Part shown: piece after piece, positions 5,973 through 14,935 of the stretch
Layout: the number at the start of each line of letters is the position of its first letter
Position numbering within the stretch: the first letter of the stretch is position 1
DNA from: HRBIN12 sp035762085
GTDB taxonomy: Bacteria > Actinomycetota > UBA4738 > HRBIN12
DNA length: 48,257 bases
Assembly (NCBI GenBank): GCA_035762085.1
Contig: DASTPT010000133.1
Location: forward strand, 1 to 48,257
Direction of reading: 5' to 3'
The notes under the pieces: generated by a model
The model's database searches: none
Told to the model about the DNA's origin: nothing
The model's input: the letters and a program-made list of their open reading frames with translations, nothing else
Translations under genes and position numbers: made by a program

Positions 5973-8900
5973 ATGAGCGAGCACGGCACCCAGATCACCG
6001 TCGACGGCAACGAGGCCGCGGCGCGGATCGCGCACAAACTGTCCGAGGTCATCGCCATCTACCCGATCACCCCCTCGACCCCGATGGGCGAGTTCGCCGA
6101 TGCGTGGTCGGCGGCCGAGCGCCCGAACCTGTGGGGGGCGGTCCCCCAGGTGGTCGAGATGCAGAGCGAGGGCGGCGCCGCCGGCGCGCTCCACGGCGCC
6201 CTCCAGGCCGGGGCGCTGTGCACCACGTTCACGGCCTCGCAGGGCCTGCTCCTGATGATCCCGAACATGTTCAAGATCGCCGGCGAGCTGACCTCCACGG
6301 TGATCCACGTCGCGGCCAGGACCCTCGCCACGCACGCCCTGTCGATCTTCGGCGACCACAGCGACGTGATGGCGGCCCGGGCGACCGGGTTCGCGATGCT
6401 GTGCTCCTCGGACGTCCAGGCCGCCCAGGACCTGGCGCTGGTCTCGCACGCGGCCACGCTCGAAGCGCGCGTCCCGTTCCTGCACTTCTTCGACGGCTTC
6501 CGAACCAGCCACGAGGTGAACGTGATCGAGGCCGTCGGCGATGACGAGATCCGCGCGATGATCTCCGAGGACCAGGTCCGGGCGCACCGTGACCGAGCCC
6601 TCACCCCCGATCGTCCCGTCCTGCGCGGGACCGCACAGGACCCCGACGTGTTCTTCCAGGCACGCGAGGCGTGCAACCCCTTCTACCTGGAGGTCCCCGG
6701 GATCGTGCAGGAGGCGATGGATCGGTTCGGCGCGCTCACCGGACGCCACTACCACCTCGTCGACTACGCAGGCGCGCCGGACGCCGAGCGCGTCGTCGTG
6801 GTGATGGGCTCCGCCAACGGCGCCGTGGCCGACACGGTCGACACGCTCGTCGCACGCGGCGAGAAGGTCGGCGTCCTCAACCTCCGGCTGTTCCGGCCCT
6901 TCCCGGCGGAGGCGTTCATCGACGCGCTCCCCGCCACCGTGAGATCGATCGCCGTGCTCGACCGGACGAAGGAGCCGGGCGCCCCCGGGGAGCCCCTGTA
7001 CCAGGACGTCGCGACCGCGCTCACCGAGGCGCTCCTCGCCGGCCGTCTCTCCTCGATGCCCCGCCTGATCGGCGGTCGGTACGGCCTCTCCTCGAAGAAC
7101 TTCGACCCCCCGATGGCCAAGGCGGTGTTCGACGAGTTGGCGAAGCCCGACCCGAAGAACCACTTCACGGTCGGCATCGTCGACGATGTCACCTTCACCT
7201 CGCTCTCGGTCGACCCGACGTTCACGACCGAGACCGAGGACGTCGTGCGCGCGCTGTTCTACGGCCTCGGCGCCGACGGGACCGTGAGCGCGAACAAGAG
7301 CTCGGTCAAGATCATCGGCGAGGGCACGGACCTGCACTCGCAGGGGTACTTCGTCTACGACTCGAAGAAGTCGGGCTCGATGACGATCAGCCATCTGCGG
7401 TTCGGACCGAGGCCGATCAACTCCTCGTACCTCATCCGCAGCGCGAGCTTCATCGCCTGCCACCAGTTCAACTTCCTCGAGCGCAAGGACGTGCTCGCGG
7501 CCGCCGAGCACGGAGCCACGTTCCTGTTGAACAGCCCGTACGGTCCCGAGTCGGTCTGGGACAACCTGCCGATCGAGATCCAGCGCGCGATCGTCGACAA
7601 GGATCTGAAGTTCTACGTGATCGACGCGCAGAAGATCGCGACCGACGTCGGGCTCGGCCGCCGGGTGAACACGGTCCTGCAGACGTGCTTCTTCGCGCTC
7701 TCGGGCGTGCTCGACCGCGACGAGGCGATCGCGGCGATCAAGGAGTCGATCGAGAAGAACTACGGCAAGCGCGGCCGCGCGGTGCTCGAGCAGAACTTCG
7801 CGGCGGTCGACGCCGCGATCGACGGCCTGCACCGGGTCGAGGTCCCGGAGGAGGCGCGCTCGCAGGTCCACCAGCTGCCGCCGGTCCCCGACGACGCCCC
7901 CGACTTCGTGAAACGGGTGACGGCGATGATCGCAGCGGGGCAGGGCGACCTGCTTCCGGTCTCGGCGCTGCCGGTCGACGGGACGTTCCCGACCGGGACG
8001 TCCCAGTACGAGAAGCGCTCGATCGCGCTCGAGATCCCGATCTGGGATCCTGAGATCTGCATCGACTGTGCGAAGTGCGCGCTCGTCTGTCCGCACGCCG
8101 CGATCCGGATGAAGGTCTACGAGCCCTCGGCGATCGAGGGCGCCCCGGCCACCTTCAAGCACAAGGACTGGAAGGATCGCGAGCACCCGGGCTTGTGGAT
8201 GACGATCCAGGTCGCACCGGACGACTGCACCGGCTGCGGCGTGTGCGTGGACACGTGCCCCGCGAAGAGCAAGGAGGTCGTGAAGCACAAGTCGATCAAC
8301 ATGGAGCCGAAGCTCGAGCACCTCGAGGAGGAGCGCCCGAACTTCGAGTTCTTCGAGACGATCCCGACGTTCGACCGCCGGGACGTCAAGGTGGCCTCGA
8401 TCAAGGGCTCGCAGATGCTCGAGCCGCTCTTCGAGTTCTCCGGCGCCTGCGAGGGATGCGGCGAGACCCCGTACCTGAAGCTGCTCTCGCAGATGTACGG
8501 CGATCGGTTGCTCATCGCGAACGCCACCGGGTGCTCGTCGATCTACGGCGGGAACCTGCCGACGACGCCGTGGGCGAAGAACGCCGAGGGTCGCGGTCCG
8601 ACGTGGTCGAACTCGCTGTTCGAGGACAACGCCGAGTTCGGCCTGGGCATGCGCCTCGCGAACGACCACAAGACGACGTTCGCGCGTCAACTGCTCGAGC
8701 GCCTCGCGCCGCAGGTCGGCCAGGATCTCGCGACCGCGATCCTCGAGACCGAGATGGACGACGAGGTCGCGATCTCCGAGCAGCGTGAGCGCGTCGTCGA
8801 GCTCCGTGCGCGGCTCGCGACGCTCGGGGGCGACGACGCCATCAACCTGAGCCAGATCGCCGACGCGCTGGTGCGCAAGAGCGTCTGGATCGTCGGCGGC

Positions 8901-9593
8901 GACGGCTGGGCGTACGACATCGGGTTCGGCGGCCTCGACCACGTGCTCGCGACCGGTCGGGACGTGAACATCCTCGTCCTGGACACGCAGGTGTACTCGA
9001 ACACCGGCGGTCAGGCGTCGAAGGCCACCCCGCGCGGCGCGGTGGCGAAGTTCGCCTCGTCGGGAAAGCGGGTCGGCCGCAAGGACCTCGGACTGCTCGC
9101 GTCGGACTACGGCAACGTGTACGTGGCGCAGGTCGCGATGGGCGGTGACAACGCGCAGGTCGTGAAGGCGTTCGCCGAGGCGGAGTCGTGGCACGGACCG
9201 TCGATCATCATCGCCTACAGCACCTGCATCTCGCACGGGATCGACATGTCGACCTCGATGGCCCACCAGAAGGAGGCCGTACAGTCGGGCTTCTGGCCGC
9301 TGTATCGGTACGACCCGCGCAAGGCGATCGAGGGCGAGCGTCCGTGGCAGCTGGACAGCAAGGCGCCCACCCTGCCGCTCAAGGAGTTCCAGGCGAAGGA
9401 GGCACGGTTCGCGATGCTCGCGCGCTCCCAGCCGGACGACTACGAGGAGCTCGCGAAGCTGGCGCAAGCCGACGCAGAGGAGCGCTGGCGCTTCTACGAG
9501 CAGCTCGCCGGCGTCGAGCGTCAGGCGCCCGGAGAGCTGGAGCTCGATGGCCAAGGCGAGGACGCCGCGACGCCCGAGGAGGTGGGATCGTGA
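5973..9593 (+). CDS. nifJ: pyruvate:ferredoxin (flavodoxin) oxidoreductase, single-chain
   Basis: A 1206-aa enzyme, the usual length for one-chain PFOR. It oxidises pyruvate with CoA to acetyl-CoA and CO2 and passes electrons to ferredoxin or flavodoxin. Visible in order: the N-terminal pyrimidine-binding part (YPITPSTPMGE), the transketolase C-like domain (about 270-410), a gamma domain, two 4Fe-4S motifs (CIDCAKCALVCP from Cys696; CTGCGVCVDTCP from Cys752), then the thiamine diphosphate domain with CEGCGETPY, NATGCSSIYGGN and GGDGWAYDIG, ending with DTQVYSNTGGQ. The ATG at 5973 has a weak GGGAGCGGA upstream. Its 3' end overlaps the next gene (GTGA), so the two are translationally coupled. 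It is oxygen-sensitive as a family, which fits its place beside a DevS/DevR-like system. Confidence 0.97.
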   Translation: MSEHGTQITVDGNEAAARIAHKLSEVIAIYPITPSTPMGEFADAWSAAERPNLWGAVPQVVEMQSEGGAAGALHGALQAGALCTTFTASQGLLLMIPNMFKIAGELTSTVIHVAARTLATHALSIFGDHSDVMAARATGFAMLCSSDVQAAQDLALVSHAATLEARVPFLHFFDGFRTSHEVNVIEAVGDDEIRAMISEDQVRAHRDRALTPDRPVLRGTAQDPDVFFQAREACNPFYLEVPGIVQEAMDRFGALTGRHYHLVDYAGAPDAERVVVVMGSANGAVADTVDTLVARGEKVGVLNLRLFRPFPAEAFIDALPATVRSIAVLDRTKEPGAPGEPLYQDVATALTEALLAGRLSSMPRLIGGRYGLSSKNFDPPMAKAVFDELAKPDPKNHFTVGIVDDVTFTSLSVDPTFTTETEDVVRALFYGLGADGTVSANKSSVKIIGEGTDLHSQGYFVYDSKKSGSMTISHLRFGPRPINSSYLIRSASFIACHQFNFLERKDVLAAAEHGATFLLNSPYGPESVWDNLPIEIQRAIVDKDLKFYVIDAQKIATDVGLGRRVNTVLQTCFFALSGVLDRDEAIAAIKESIEKNYGKRGRAVLEQNFAAVDAAIDGLHRVEVPEEARSQVHQLPPVPDDAPDFVKRVTAMIAAGQGDLLPVSALPVDGTFPTGTSQYEKRSIALEIPIWDPEICIDCAKCALVCPHAAIRMKVYEPSAIEGAPATFKHKDWKDREHPGLWMTIQVAPDDCTGCGVCVDTCPAKSKEVVKHKSINMEPKLEHLEEERPNFEFFETIPTFDRRDVKVASIKGSQMLEPLFEFSGACEGCGETPYLKLLSQMYGDRLLIANATGCSSIYGGNLPTTPWAKNAEGRGPTWSNSLFEDNAEFGLGMRLANDHKTTFARQLLERLAPQVGQDLATAILETEMDDEVAISEQRERVVELRARLATLGGDDAINLSQIADALVRKSVWIVGGDGWAYDIGFGGLDHVLATGRDVNILVLDTQVYSNTGGQASKATPRGAVAKFASSGKRVGRKDLGLLASDYGNVYVAQVAMGGDNAQVVKAFAEAESWHGPSIIIAYSTCISHGIDMSTSMAHQKEAVQSGFWPLYRYDPRKAIEGERPWQLDSKAPTLPLKEFQAKEARFAMLARSQPDDYEELAKLAQADAEERWRFYEQLAGVERQAPGELELDGQGEDAATPEEVGS

Positions 9594-10627
9594 CCGTCGA
9601 CCTTCGCACGAGATACCTGGGGCTGGAGCTCGCGAACCCCGTGGTGCCCTCCGCGTCGACCCTGTCGTCGCGGATCGACACGCTGAAGCGCCTCCAGGAC
9701 GCCGGCGCTGCCGCGGTCGTGTTCCAGTCGCTGTTCGAGGAACAGATCGAGCACGAGGAGATCGAGCTCCACCGCGTGATGGAACAGGGATCGGAGAGCT
9801 TCGCCGAGGCGCTCACGTACCTTCCCGAGATGGAGGAGTACAACACCGGTCCGGACGAGTACCTACGTCACGTCGAGGCCTCGAAGAAGGAGCTCGAGAT
9901 CCCGGTCATCGGCTCGCTGAACGGCTCGTCCCCCGGAGGGTGGGTGAAGTACGCGAAGCTGATCCAGGACGCCGGGGCGGACGCGCTCGAGCTCAACGTC
10001 TACTACATCGCCGCGAACCTGGACGAGAACAGCGCCCAGGTCGAGCAGCGGTACCTCGACCTCGTCGCGTCCGTGCGGGGATCGGTGACGATCCCGCTCG
10101 CGGTGAAGATCGGTCCGTTCTTCAGCTCGGTCTCGAACATGGCGCGCCGACTCGTCGATGCCGGCGCCGACGGGCTCGTGCTGTTCAATCGGTTCATGCA
10201 GCCGGACATCGACCTCGACAGCCTCCAGGTCGACCCGACGTTGCACCTGTCCACCGCGGATGAGGTGCTGCTGCCGCTGCGATGGATCGGCATCCTGCGC
10301 GGGCGGGTGGACGCGTCGCTTGCCGCGACCACGGGGGTGCACGGTCCGGAGGAGGCCCTGAAGCTCCTCCTCGCCGGCGCCGACGTGACGATGATGGCGA
10401 GCGCGTTGTTCCGCAACGGGCCGGAGCACGTGGGGAGGGTGATCGAGGGCATCCGGACGTGGCTCGAGGAGCACGAGTACGGCTCGGTCGAACAGGCGAA
10501 GGGCAGCGTGTCGCAGCGCAACGTCGCCGACCCGGCCTCGTTCGCGCGGTCGAACTACATGGAGATGCTCGTGAGCTTCACGAGCGACTACGACTGGCGC
10601 GAGATCCCCGGCAGCGTCCAGGCGTAG
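9590..10627 (+). CDS. dihydroorotate dehydrogenase-like flavoprotein coupled to nifJ
   Basis: A 345-aa TIM-barrel protein of the DHOD superfamily: VDLRTRYLGLELANPVVPSAS at the start, NVYYIAANLDENSAQVEQRY, PLAVKIGPFFSSV, DGLVLFNRFMQPD, and a C-terminal GADVTMMASALFRNGPEHV typical of the FMN phosphate-binding end. Proteins of this type, annotated as dihydroorotate dehydrogenase-like, are often found directly after nifJ, and their exact reaction is uncertain. Start GTG 9590 overlaps the nifJ stop by 4 bp. No other pyr gene is nearby, so a role in pyrimidine synthesis is not supported; an electron-transfer or maintenance role with PFOR is an inference. Confidence 0.85.
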   Translation: MTVDLRTRYLGLELANPVVPSASTLSSRIDTLKRLQDAGAAAVVFQSLFEEQIEHEEIELHRVMEQGSESFAEALTYLPEMEEYNTGPDEYLRHVEASKKELEIPVIGSLNGSSPGGWVKYAKLIQDAGADALELNVYYIAANLDENSAQVEQRYLDLVASVRGSVTIPLAVKIGPFFSSVSNMARRLVDAGADGLVLFNRFMQPDIDLDSLQVDPTLHLSTADEVLLPLRWIGILRGRVDASLAATTGVHGPEEALKLLLAGADVTMMASALFRNGPEHVGRVIEGIRTWLEEHEYGSVEQAKGSVSQRNVADPASFARSNYMEMLVSFTSDYDWREIPGSVQA

Positions 10628-10628
10628 C

Positions 10629-10652
10629 GCTCGGCCGGCTCAGCCGGCGAGC
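10629..10652. terminator. candidate bidirectional terminator between convergent genes
   Basis: GCTC-g-GCCGGC (10629-10639), TCA loop, GCCGGC-GAGC (10643-10652): a 10-bp stem with one bulged G, placed across the stop of the aconitase gene and just after the stop of the DHOD-like gene. No T tract is seen on either side. Confidence 0.4.
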
Positions 10653-13282
10653 ATGTGGCGGAGCACCATCCGCAGGATCCCGCCGTGCCGGTACATCTCG
10701 ACCTCGGCCGGCTCGTCGATCCGCACCGTGACGTCGAACCGGACGTCCGAGCCGTCGTCCCGGCGCGCCACGACCGTGGCCCGGTGCCGCGGCGAGATGC
10801 CCCCCACCAGGCCGATCACGTCGAAGGTCTCGGTCCCGGTGAGGCCGAGGGACTCGGCCGACTCCCCCGGCTGGAACTGCAGCGGCAGGACGCCCATGCC
10901 GACCAGGTTCGAGCGGTGGATCCGCTCGAAGCTCTCGGCGAGGACGGCGCGGACGCCGAGGAGGGCCGGTCCCTTCGCCGCCCAGTCGCGGCTGGAACCG
11001 CTCCCGTACTCCTTGCCCGCGACGACGACGAGCGGCACGCCCTCGGCGCGGTAACGGAGCGAGGCATCGAAGATCGTCGTGACCTCGCCGTCGGGCAGGT
11101 GCGCCGTCCACGGTCCCTCGGTCCCGGGCGCCAGCCGGTTCTGGAGCCGAACGTTCGCGAAGGTCCCTCGCACCATCACCTCGTGGTTGCCGCGGCGCGC
11201 GCCGGAGGAGTTGAAGTCGCGCGGCTGGATGCCGCGTTCGACGAGGTGCCGGCCCGCCGGCGAGTCCGGCCGGATCGAGCCCGCGGGCGAGATGTGGTCG
11301 GTCGTGATCGAGTCCCCCACCCACACCAGACACCGGGCGCCGGTGAGGTCCTCACCCTCGCGCGGCCCGTCGGCCAGGTCGGCGAAGAACGGCGGCTCCT
11401 GGACGTACGTCGAGTCCGGGTCCCACGCGTAGATCGGGCCCGTCGGCGTCGGCAGGTCACGCCATCGCTCGTCGCCCTCGAAGATCCGGCCGTACTGATC
11501 GCGGAACTGCTCGGCCGAGACCGACGACGCGATCGAGGCGCGCACCTCCTCCGCGCTCGGCCAGAGGTCCCGCAGGTAGACCGGTCGTCCGCCCGCGTCC
11601 GTGCCCAGCGCGTCGTTCGTCAGGTCGATCTCGACCGTGCCGGCCAGGGCGAACGCGACGACGAGGGGCGGCGAGGCCAGGTAGCTCGCCCGTACGAGCG
11701 GGTGGATGCGGCCCTCGAAGTTGCGGTTCCCGGACAGAACGGCGACCACGGCGAGGTCGCGGTCCTGCACCGGCTCCGCGACCTCGCGTGCGAGCGGGCC
11801 GGAGTTGCCGATGCACGTCGTGCAGCCGTAGCCGACGAGCGCGAACCCGAGCTTGTCCAGATACGGCGTCAGGCCCGCCGCATCGAGGTAGTCGGTCACC
11901 ACGCGCGACCCGGGTGCGAGCGATGTCTTCACCCAGGGCTTGACGTCGAGCCCGGCCTCGTTCGCCTTCTTCGCGAGCAGGCCCGCCGCGATCATCACCG
12001 ACGGGTTCGACGTATTCGTGCAGCTCGTGATCGCGGCGATCACCACGGCGCCGTTCCGCAGCTCTCCCGCTCTCCGGACCGAGCGCTCCTTGTCGATCCG
12101 CTCACCGTGGACCTCCTCGAACGACGCCCAGACACGGCCGAGCGGCACGCGGTCCTGCGGGCGCCTCGGCCCGGCTACGCTCGGCTCGACGGCGCCGAGA
12201 TCCAGGTCGAGGACCTCGCTGAACACCGGCTCGGGGTCGTCGTCGCGTCGGAACAGGCCCTGCTCCTTCGTGTAGCGCTCGACGAGGTCGGCACGCTCGC
12301 CCCGGCCCGTGAGGCGCAGGTACCGGAGCGTCTCCTCGTCGACCGGCCACAGGGCGGCCGTCGCCCCGTACTCCGGGCACATATTGCTGAGCGTCGCGCG
12401 GTCGGCGAGCTCGAGCGTCGAGCACCCGGGCCCGAAGAACTCGACGAACGAGCCGACGACGCCGTGGGCGCGGAGCATCTGGGTGAGCGTCAGAACCAGG
12501 TCGGTCGCGGTGGTGCCGGTGGGCAGCGCCCCGCGGACCCGGACGCCGACCACGAACGGCTGCGGCAGGAACATCGGCTGTCCGAGCATCGCGGCCTCGG
12601 CCTCGATCCCGCCGACGCCCCAGCCGAGGACGCCGAGCCCGTTGATCATCGTCGTGTGCGAATCCGTCCCGACGAGGGTGTCGGGGAACGCCACCCCGTC
12701 GCGGTCGGCCACCACCTTGCCCAGGTGCTCCAGGTTGACCTGGTGGCAGATGCCGGCACCCGGCGGCACGACGCGGACGCCGTCGAACGCCTGCTGGGCC
12801 CACCGCAGGAGCGCGTACCGCTCGCCGTTGCGCTCGTACTCGAAGTCGATGTTGCGGGCGTACGCGTCGGCCGAGCGGAACAGGTCCACCTGGACCGAGT
12901 GGTCCACGATCAGGTCGGCCTCGACGAGCGGGTTCACCTTCGACGGGTCGCCGCCGGCGCGCGCCATCGCGCTGCGCATCGCGGCGAGATCCACGACCGC
13001 CGGCACGCCGGTGAGGTCCTGCATCAGGACGCGCGTCGGCATGAACGCGACGCTCGCGCCCGCCGCCGGCTCGGGCCAGGCGGCCAGCGCGCGCACGTCG
13101 TCGTCGGCGACGTCGCGCGATCCGGCGCGGCGGAGCAGGTTCTCGAGCAGCACCTTGACGGTGTGCGGCAGCCGGGCGGGGTCGGCCGCTCCCAGGTCGG
13201 GTAGGCGGTCGAGGCGGTGCAGCTCCACCGGCCCCGCCGCGGTGTCGATCCTGCCCCTCGCGCTCGCGAACTCGCTGCCCAT
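10640..13282 (-). CDS. acnA: aconitate hydratase A
   Basis: An 880-aa monomeric aconitase of the AcnA/IRP family, converting citrate to isocitrate in the TCA cycle. Visible: GAGICHQVNLEHL, the substrate segment GTDSHTTMINGLGVLGWGVGG, the cluster cysteines SCTNTS (Cys421) and CTTC (Cys487 and Cys490), and the swivel domain with EYGSGSSRDWAAKGP and the ERIHRSNLVGMGVLPLQF end. All cluster ligands are present, so an active 4Fe-4S enzyme is expected. ATG 13282 has an AGGAGGGG ribosome site upstream. It is transcribed towards, and ends against, the DHOD-like gene. Confidence 0.97.
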   Translation of the reverse strand: MGSEFASARGRIDTAAGPVELHRLDRLPDLGAADPARLPHTVKVLLENLLRRAGSRDVADDDVRALAAWPEPAAGASVAFMPTRVLMQDLTGVPAVVDLAAMRSAMARAGGDPSKVNPLVEADLIVDHSVQVDLFRSADAYARNIDFEYERNGERYALLRWAQQAFDGVRVVPPGAGICHQVNLEHLGKVVADRDGVAFPDTLVGTDSHTTMINGLGVLGWGVGGIEAEAAMLGQPMFLPQPFVVGVRVRGALPTGTTATDLVLTLTQMLRAHGVVGSFVEFFGPGCSTLELADRATLSNMCPEYGATAALWPVDEETLRYLRLTGRGERADLVERYTKEQGLFRRDDDPEPVFSEVLDLDLGAVEPSVAGPRRPQDRVPLGRVWASFEEVHGERIDKERSVRRAGELRNGAVVIAAITSCTNTSNPSVMIAAGLLAKKANEAGLDVKPWVKTSLAPGSRVVTDYLDAAGLTPYLDKLGFALVGYGCTTCIGNSGPLAREVAEPVQDRDLAVVAVLSGNRNFEGRIHPLVRASYLASPPLVVAFALAGTVEIDLTNDALGTDAGGRPVYLRDLWPSAEEVRASIASSVSAEQFRDQYGRIFEGDERWRDLPTPTGPIYAWDPDSTYVQEPPFFADLADGPREGEDLTGARCLVWVGDSITTDHISPAGSIRPDSPAGRHLVERGIQPRDFNSSGARRGNHEVMVRGTFANVRLQNRLAPGTEGPWTAHLPDGEVTTIFDASLRYRAEGVPLVVVAGKEYGSGSSRDWAAKGPALLGVRAVLAESFERIHRSNLVGMGVLPLQFQPGESAESLGLTGTETFDVIGLVGGISPRHRATVVARRDDGSDVRFDVTVRIDEPAEVEMYRHGGILRMVLRHMLAG

Positions 13283-13375
13283 CGATGCGGTCCCCTCCTC
13301 ACCGTCGTCACGCGGACGCCCGTGCGTGGTGGCGTATCATCCATCGTCCCAGACGGACCCGGTTCCGGGGAGCGG

Positions 13376-13954
13376 TCAGAAGCGGAGGTGCGGCGGCGTC
13401 GACTCGCCCGGCTCCTCGAGGTCGCTCAGGATCCGGCGCTCGATCTCCTCGACGTCGCGGCGGTGCTGCCGGATCTGCTCGCGGTGCTCCATCCGGGTCT
13501 GCCGGCGGATCCCCGCCTCGCGCTCGCGCCGCTGCTGCACCACGGTCTCGGTCAGGAGCCGCGGCACCGCCCGGGGGTTCCCGTCCTCGTCGAGGGCCAC
13601 GTACACGAGGTACGCGCTCGCGGTGTGGACCCGCTCCCCGGTCACGATGCGCTCGGCCTCGACGCGGACGCCCACCTCGAGCGAGGTCGTGTACGCGGCG
13701 TTCACCGACGCCTTCACCGTGATCGTGTCGCCCACGTGCACGGGCGCGAGGAAGGACATCTCGTCCATCGACACCGTGACCGCCAGACCGCCGCAGTGCT
13801 TGATCGCCGCCAGCCCGGCGGCCGTGTCCACCAGCTTCATCACGACGCCGCCGTGCACGATGCCGGCGATGTTCGCGTCCGTGAGCTCCATGAGCTGCAC
13901 GAGCGTCACCTGGGACGCCGCCACCGGCTTCGGACCCTGGTTCGAGGCAGCCAC
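13376..13954 (-). CDS. hot-dog fold acyl-CoA thioesterase
   Basis: A 192-aa protein of the BACH/YciA type of acyl-CoA thioesterase. The core is ELTDANIAGIVHGGVVMKLVDTAAG with the conserved N-x-x-G-x-V-H-G-G segment, then DEMSFLAPVHVGDTITVKASV and SLEVGVRVEAE. The C-terminal 45 residues are highly charged (RREREAGIRRQTRMEHREQIRQ) and predicted helical. The family hydrolyses acyl-CoA to free CoA and acid; chain-length preference is not readable. The start is taken as GTG 13954 because TACCGT lies 8 nt upstream and the longer open frame overlaps the divergent lipoprotein gene. Confidence 0.88.
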   Translation of the reverse strand: MAASNQGPKPVAASQVTLVQLMELTDANIAGIVHGGVVMKLVDTAAGLAAIKHCGGLAVTVSMDEMSFLAPVHVGDTITVKASVNAAYTTSLEVGVRVEAERIVTGERVHTASAYLVYVALDEDGNPRAVPRLLTETVVQQRREREAGIRRQTRMEHREQIRQHRRDVEEIERRILSDLEEPGESTPPHLRF

Positions 13955-13968
13955 CGCGGGCAACGGTA
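13952..13968 (-). promoter_or_regulatory. -10 hexamer and leaderless GTG start of the thioesterase
   Basis: On the minus strand TACCGT (13968-13963) precedes GTG 13954 by 8 nt. It faces the divergent TAGCAT -10 of the lipoprotein gene about 20 bp away. Confidence 0.45.
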
Positions 13969-13988
13969 GCAGGCGGAGCCCGAGCCCG

Positions 13989-14003
13989 TAGCATGACGCC
14001 GTG
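13989..14003 (+). promoter_or_regulatory. -10 hexamer and leaderless GTG start of the lipoprotein gene
   Basis: TAGCAT (13989-13994) lies 6 nt before GTG 14001, with no Shine-Dalgarno sequence between them. Confidence 0.5.
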
Positions 14004-14804
14004 CGCCGGATCGCGCCGCTCGCGCTCGCCCTGCTGGCCCTCGTCGCGGCGGCCTGTTCGGACGGGGGCGAGCCGCCGACGTCCCCCTCGCCGACCGGGA
14101 CCTCGGGCCCATCGCCGAGCCCGACCCCGCAGCCGACCGAGCCGTCCACGCCCTCGCCGTCGCCGTCGCCGCCGTCGCCGGCCCCGTGGACCGTGCCTGA
14201 CTCCGTCCGCGTCCCGGCGGACGCGCCGACGACGCTCGACCACCCGGCCCGGGTCGCCGCCGTGGAGACCGGGGACCTCCGACCCCTCGCGCCGCCCGGA
14301 GCCGAGGTGATCGACGAGGCCGTCCTGATCGGCGAGGACGACCGCGCCGAGCAGCTCGCGCTGACGTGGCGCCGGGGCGACGACCCGTTCAGCGCCGAGC
14401 ACGGGTTCGTCGTATGGCAGCGGTTCACCGACGATCCGGCGTGGCGCGCCGTCTACGCGTTCACCGATCGTCCGCGCAAGGGCGTGCTCGGCGTCCGGCT
14501 GGACGCCGACGACCTCACCCGGGACGCCACCCTCGACGCGCTCACGTTCGAGCAGCAGGGCGGGACCGGCGCGTGCGGGATCTGGCGGGTCGTCCTGTCG
14601 ACGCCCGGAGCCGCGGACGAGGCCTTCCGGCGTTCCACCTGCGACACCGAGATCCGGATCGCGCGCGGAGGGCTCTCGGTGCGCGAGGCCGTGTTCGAGT
14701 CCGACGACCCCCACTGCTGCCCGAGCCACATCCGGAACTCGCGGCTCGAGTGGGACGGCGAGACCTTCGTCCAGGTCTCGAGCGAGCTCGTCGACGTGCG
14801 CTGA
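14001..14804 (+). CDS. secreted lipoprotein, possibly LppP/LprE-like
   Basis: A 267-aa protein with a signal peptide and lipobox-like VAAAC (Cys19), then a Ser/Pro/Thr linker (about 22-65) that would span the cell-wall layer, then a globular domain (about 70-267). The domain has a Cys in GACGIWRV, another in RRSTCDTE, and a CC pair in DDPHCCPSH, which could form disulphides outside the cell. The HCCPS element resembles what I recall of the LppP/LprE lipoprotein family, but I am not certain of that. Start GTG 14001 fits the leaderless -10 and the signal peptide. It is divergent from the thioesterase gene with only 46 bp between the starts. Confidence 0.7.
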   Translation: MRRIAPLALALLALVAAACSDGGEPPTSPSPTGTSGPSPSPTPQPTEPSTPSPSPSPPSPAPWTVPDSVRVPADAPTTLDHPARVAAVETGDLRPLAPPGAEVIDEAVLIGEDDRAEQLALTWRRGDDPFSAEHGFVVWQRFTDDPAWRAVYAFTDRPRKGVLGVRLDADDLTRDATLDALTFEQQGGTGACGIWRVVLSTPGAADEAFRRSTCDTEIRIARGGLSVREAVFESDDPHCCPSHIRNSRLEWDGETFVQVSSELVDVR

Positions 14805-14892
14805 GGCCCGTCGAGCGGCCGCCGGGCGCCCGACGGGGTGCCCATCGGCCATCTCCCGAGGCATGGAGCATTTGTCGTCCCCCGGGCTCACC

Positions 14893-14935
14893 CTCCCCCG
14901 CCTTGCGGCCGATAAGGCTTCCAGGAGGCTGGATG
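14893..14935 (+). promoter_or_regulatory. CTCCCCCG...GCCGATAA element before the large coiled-coil sensor
   Basis: CTCCCCCG (14893-14900), 7 nt, then GCCGATAA (14908-14915), then CAGGAGG and ATG 14933. A near copy (CTCCCCCG, 5 nt, GCCGATAG) precedes the paralogous gene at 24956. GCCGATAA equals the -10 consensus of sigma-28/WhiG-type promoters, but no matching TAAA -35 is visible. Confidence 0.4.

Noticed and set aside
9590..10627. Pyrimidine-biosynthesis dihydroorotate dehydrogenase (pyrD).
   Set aside because: No other pyr gene is near, and it is translationally coupled to nifJ, as the DHOD-like proteins of PFOR loci are.
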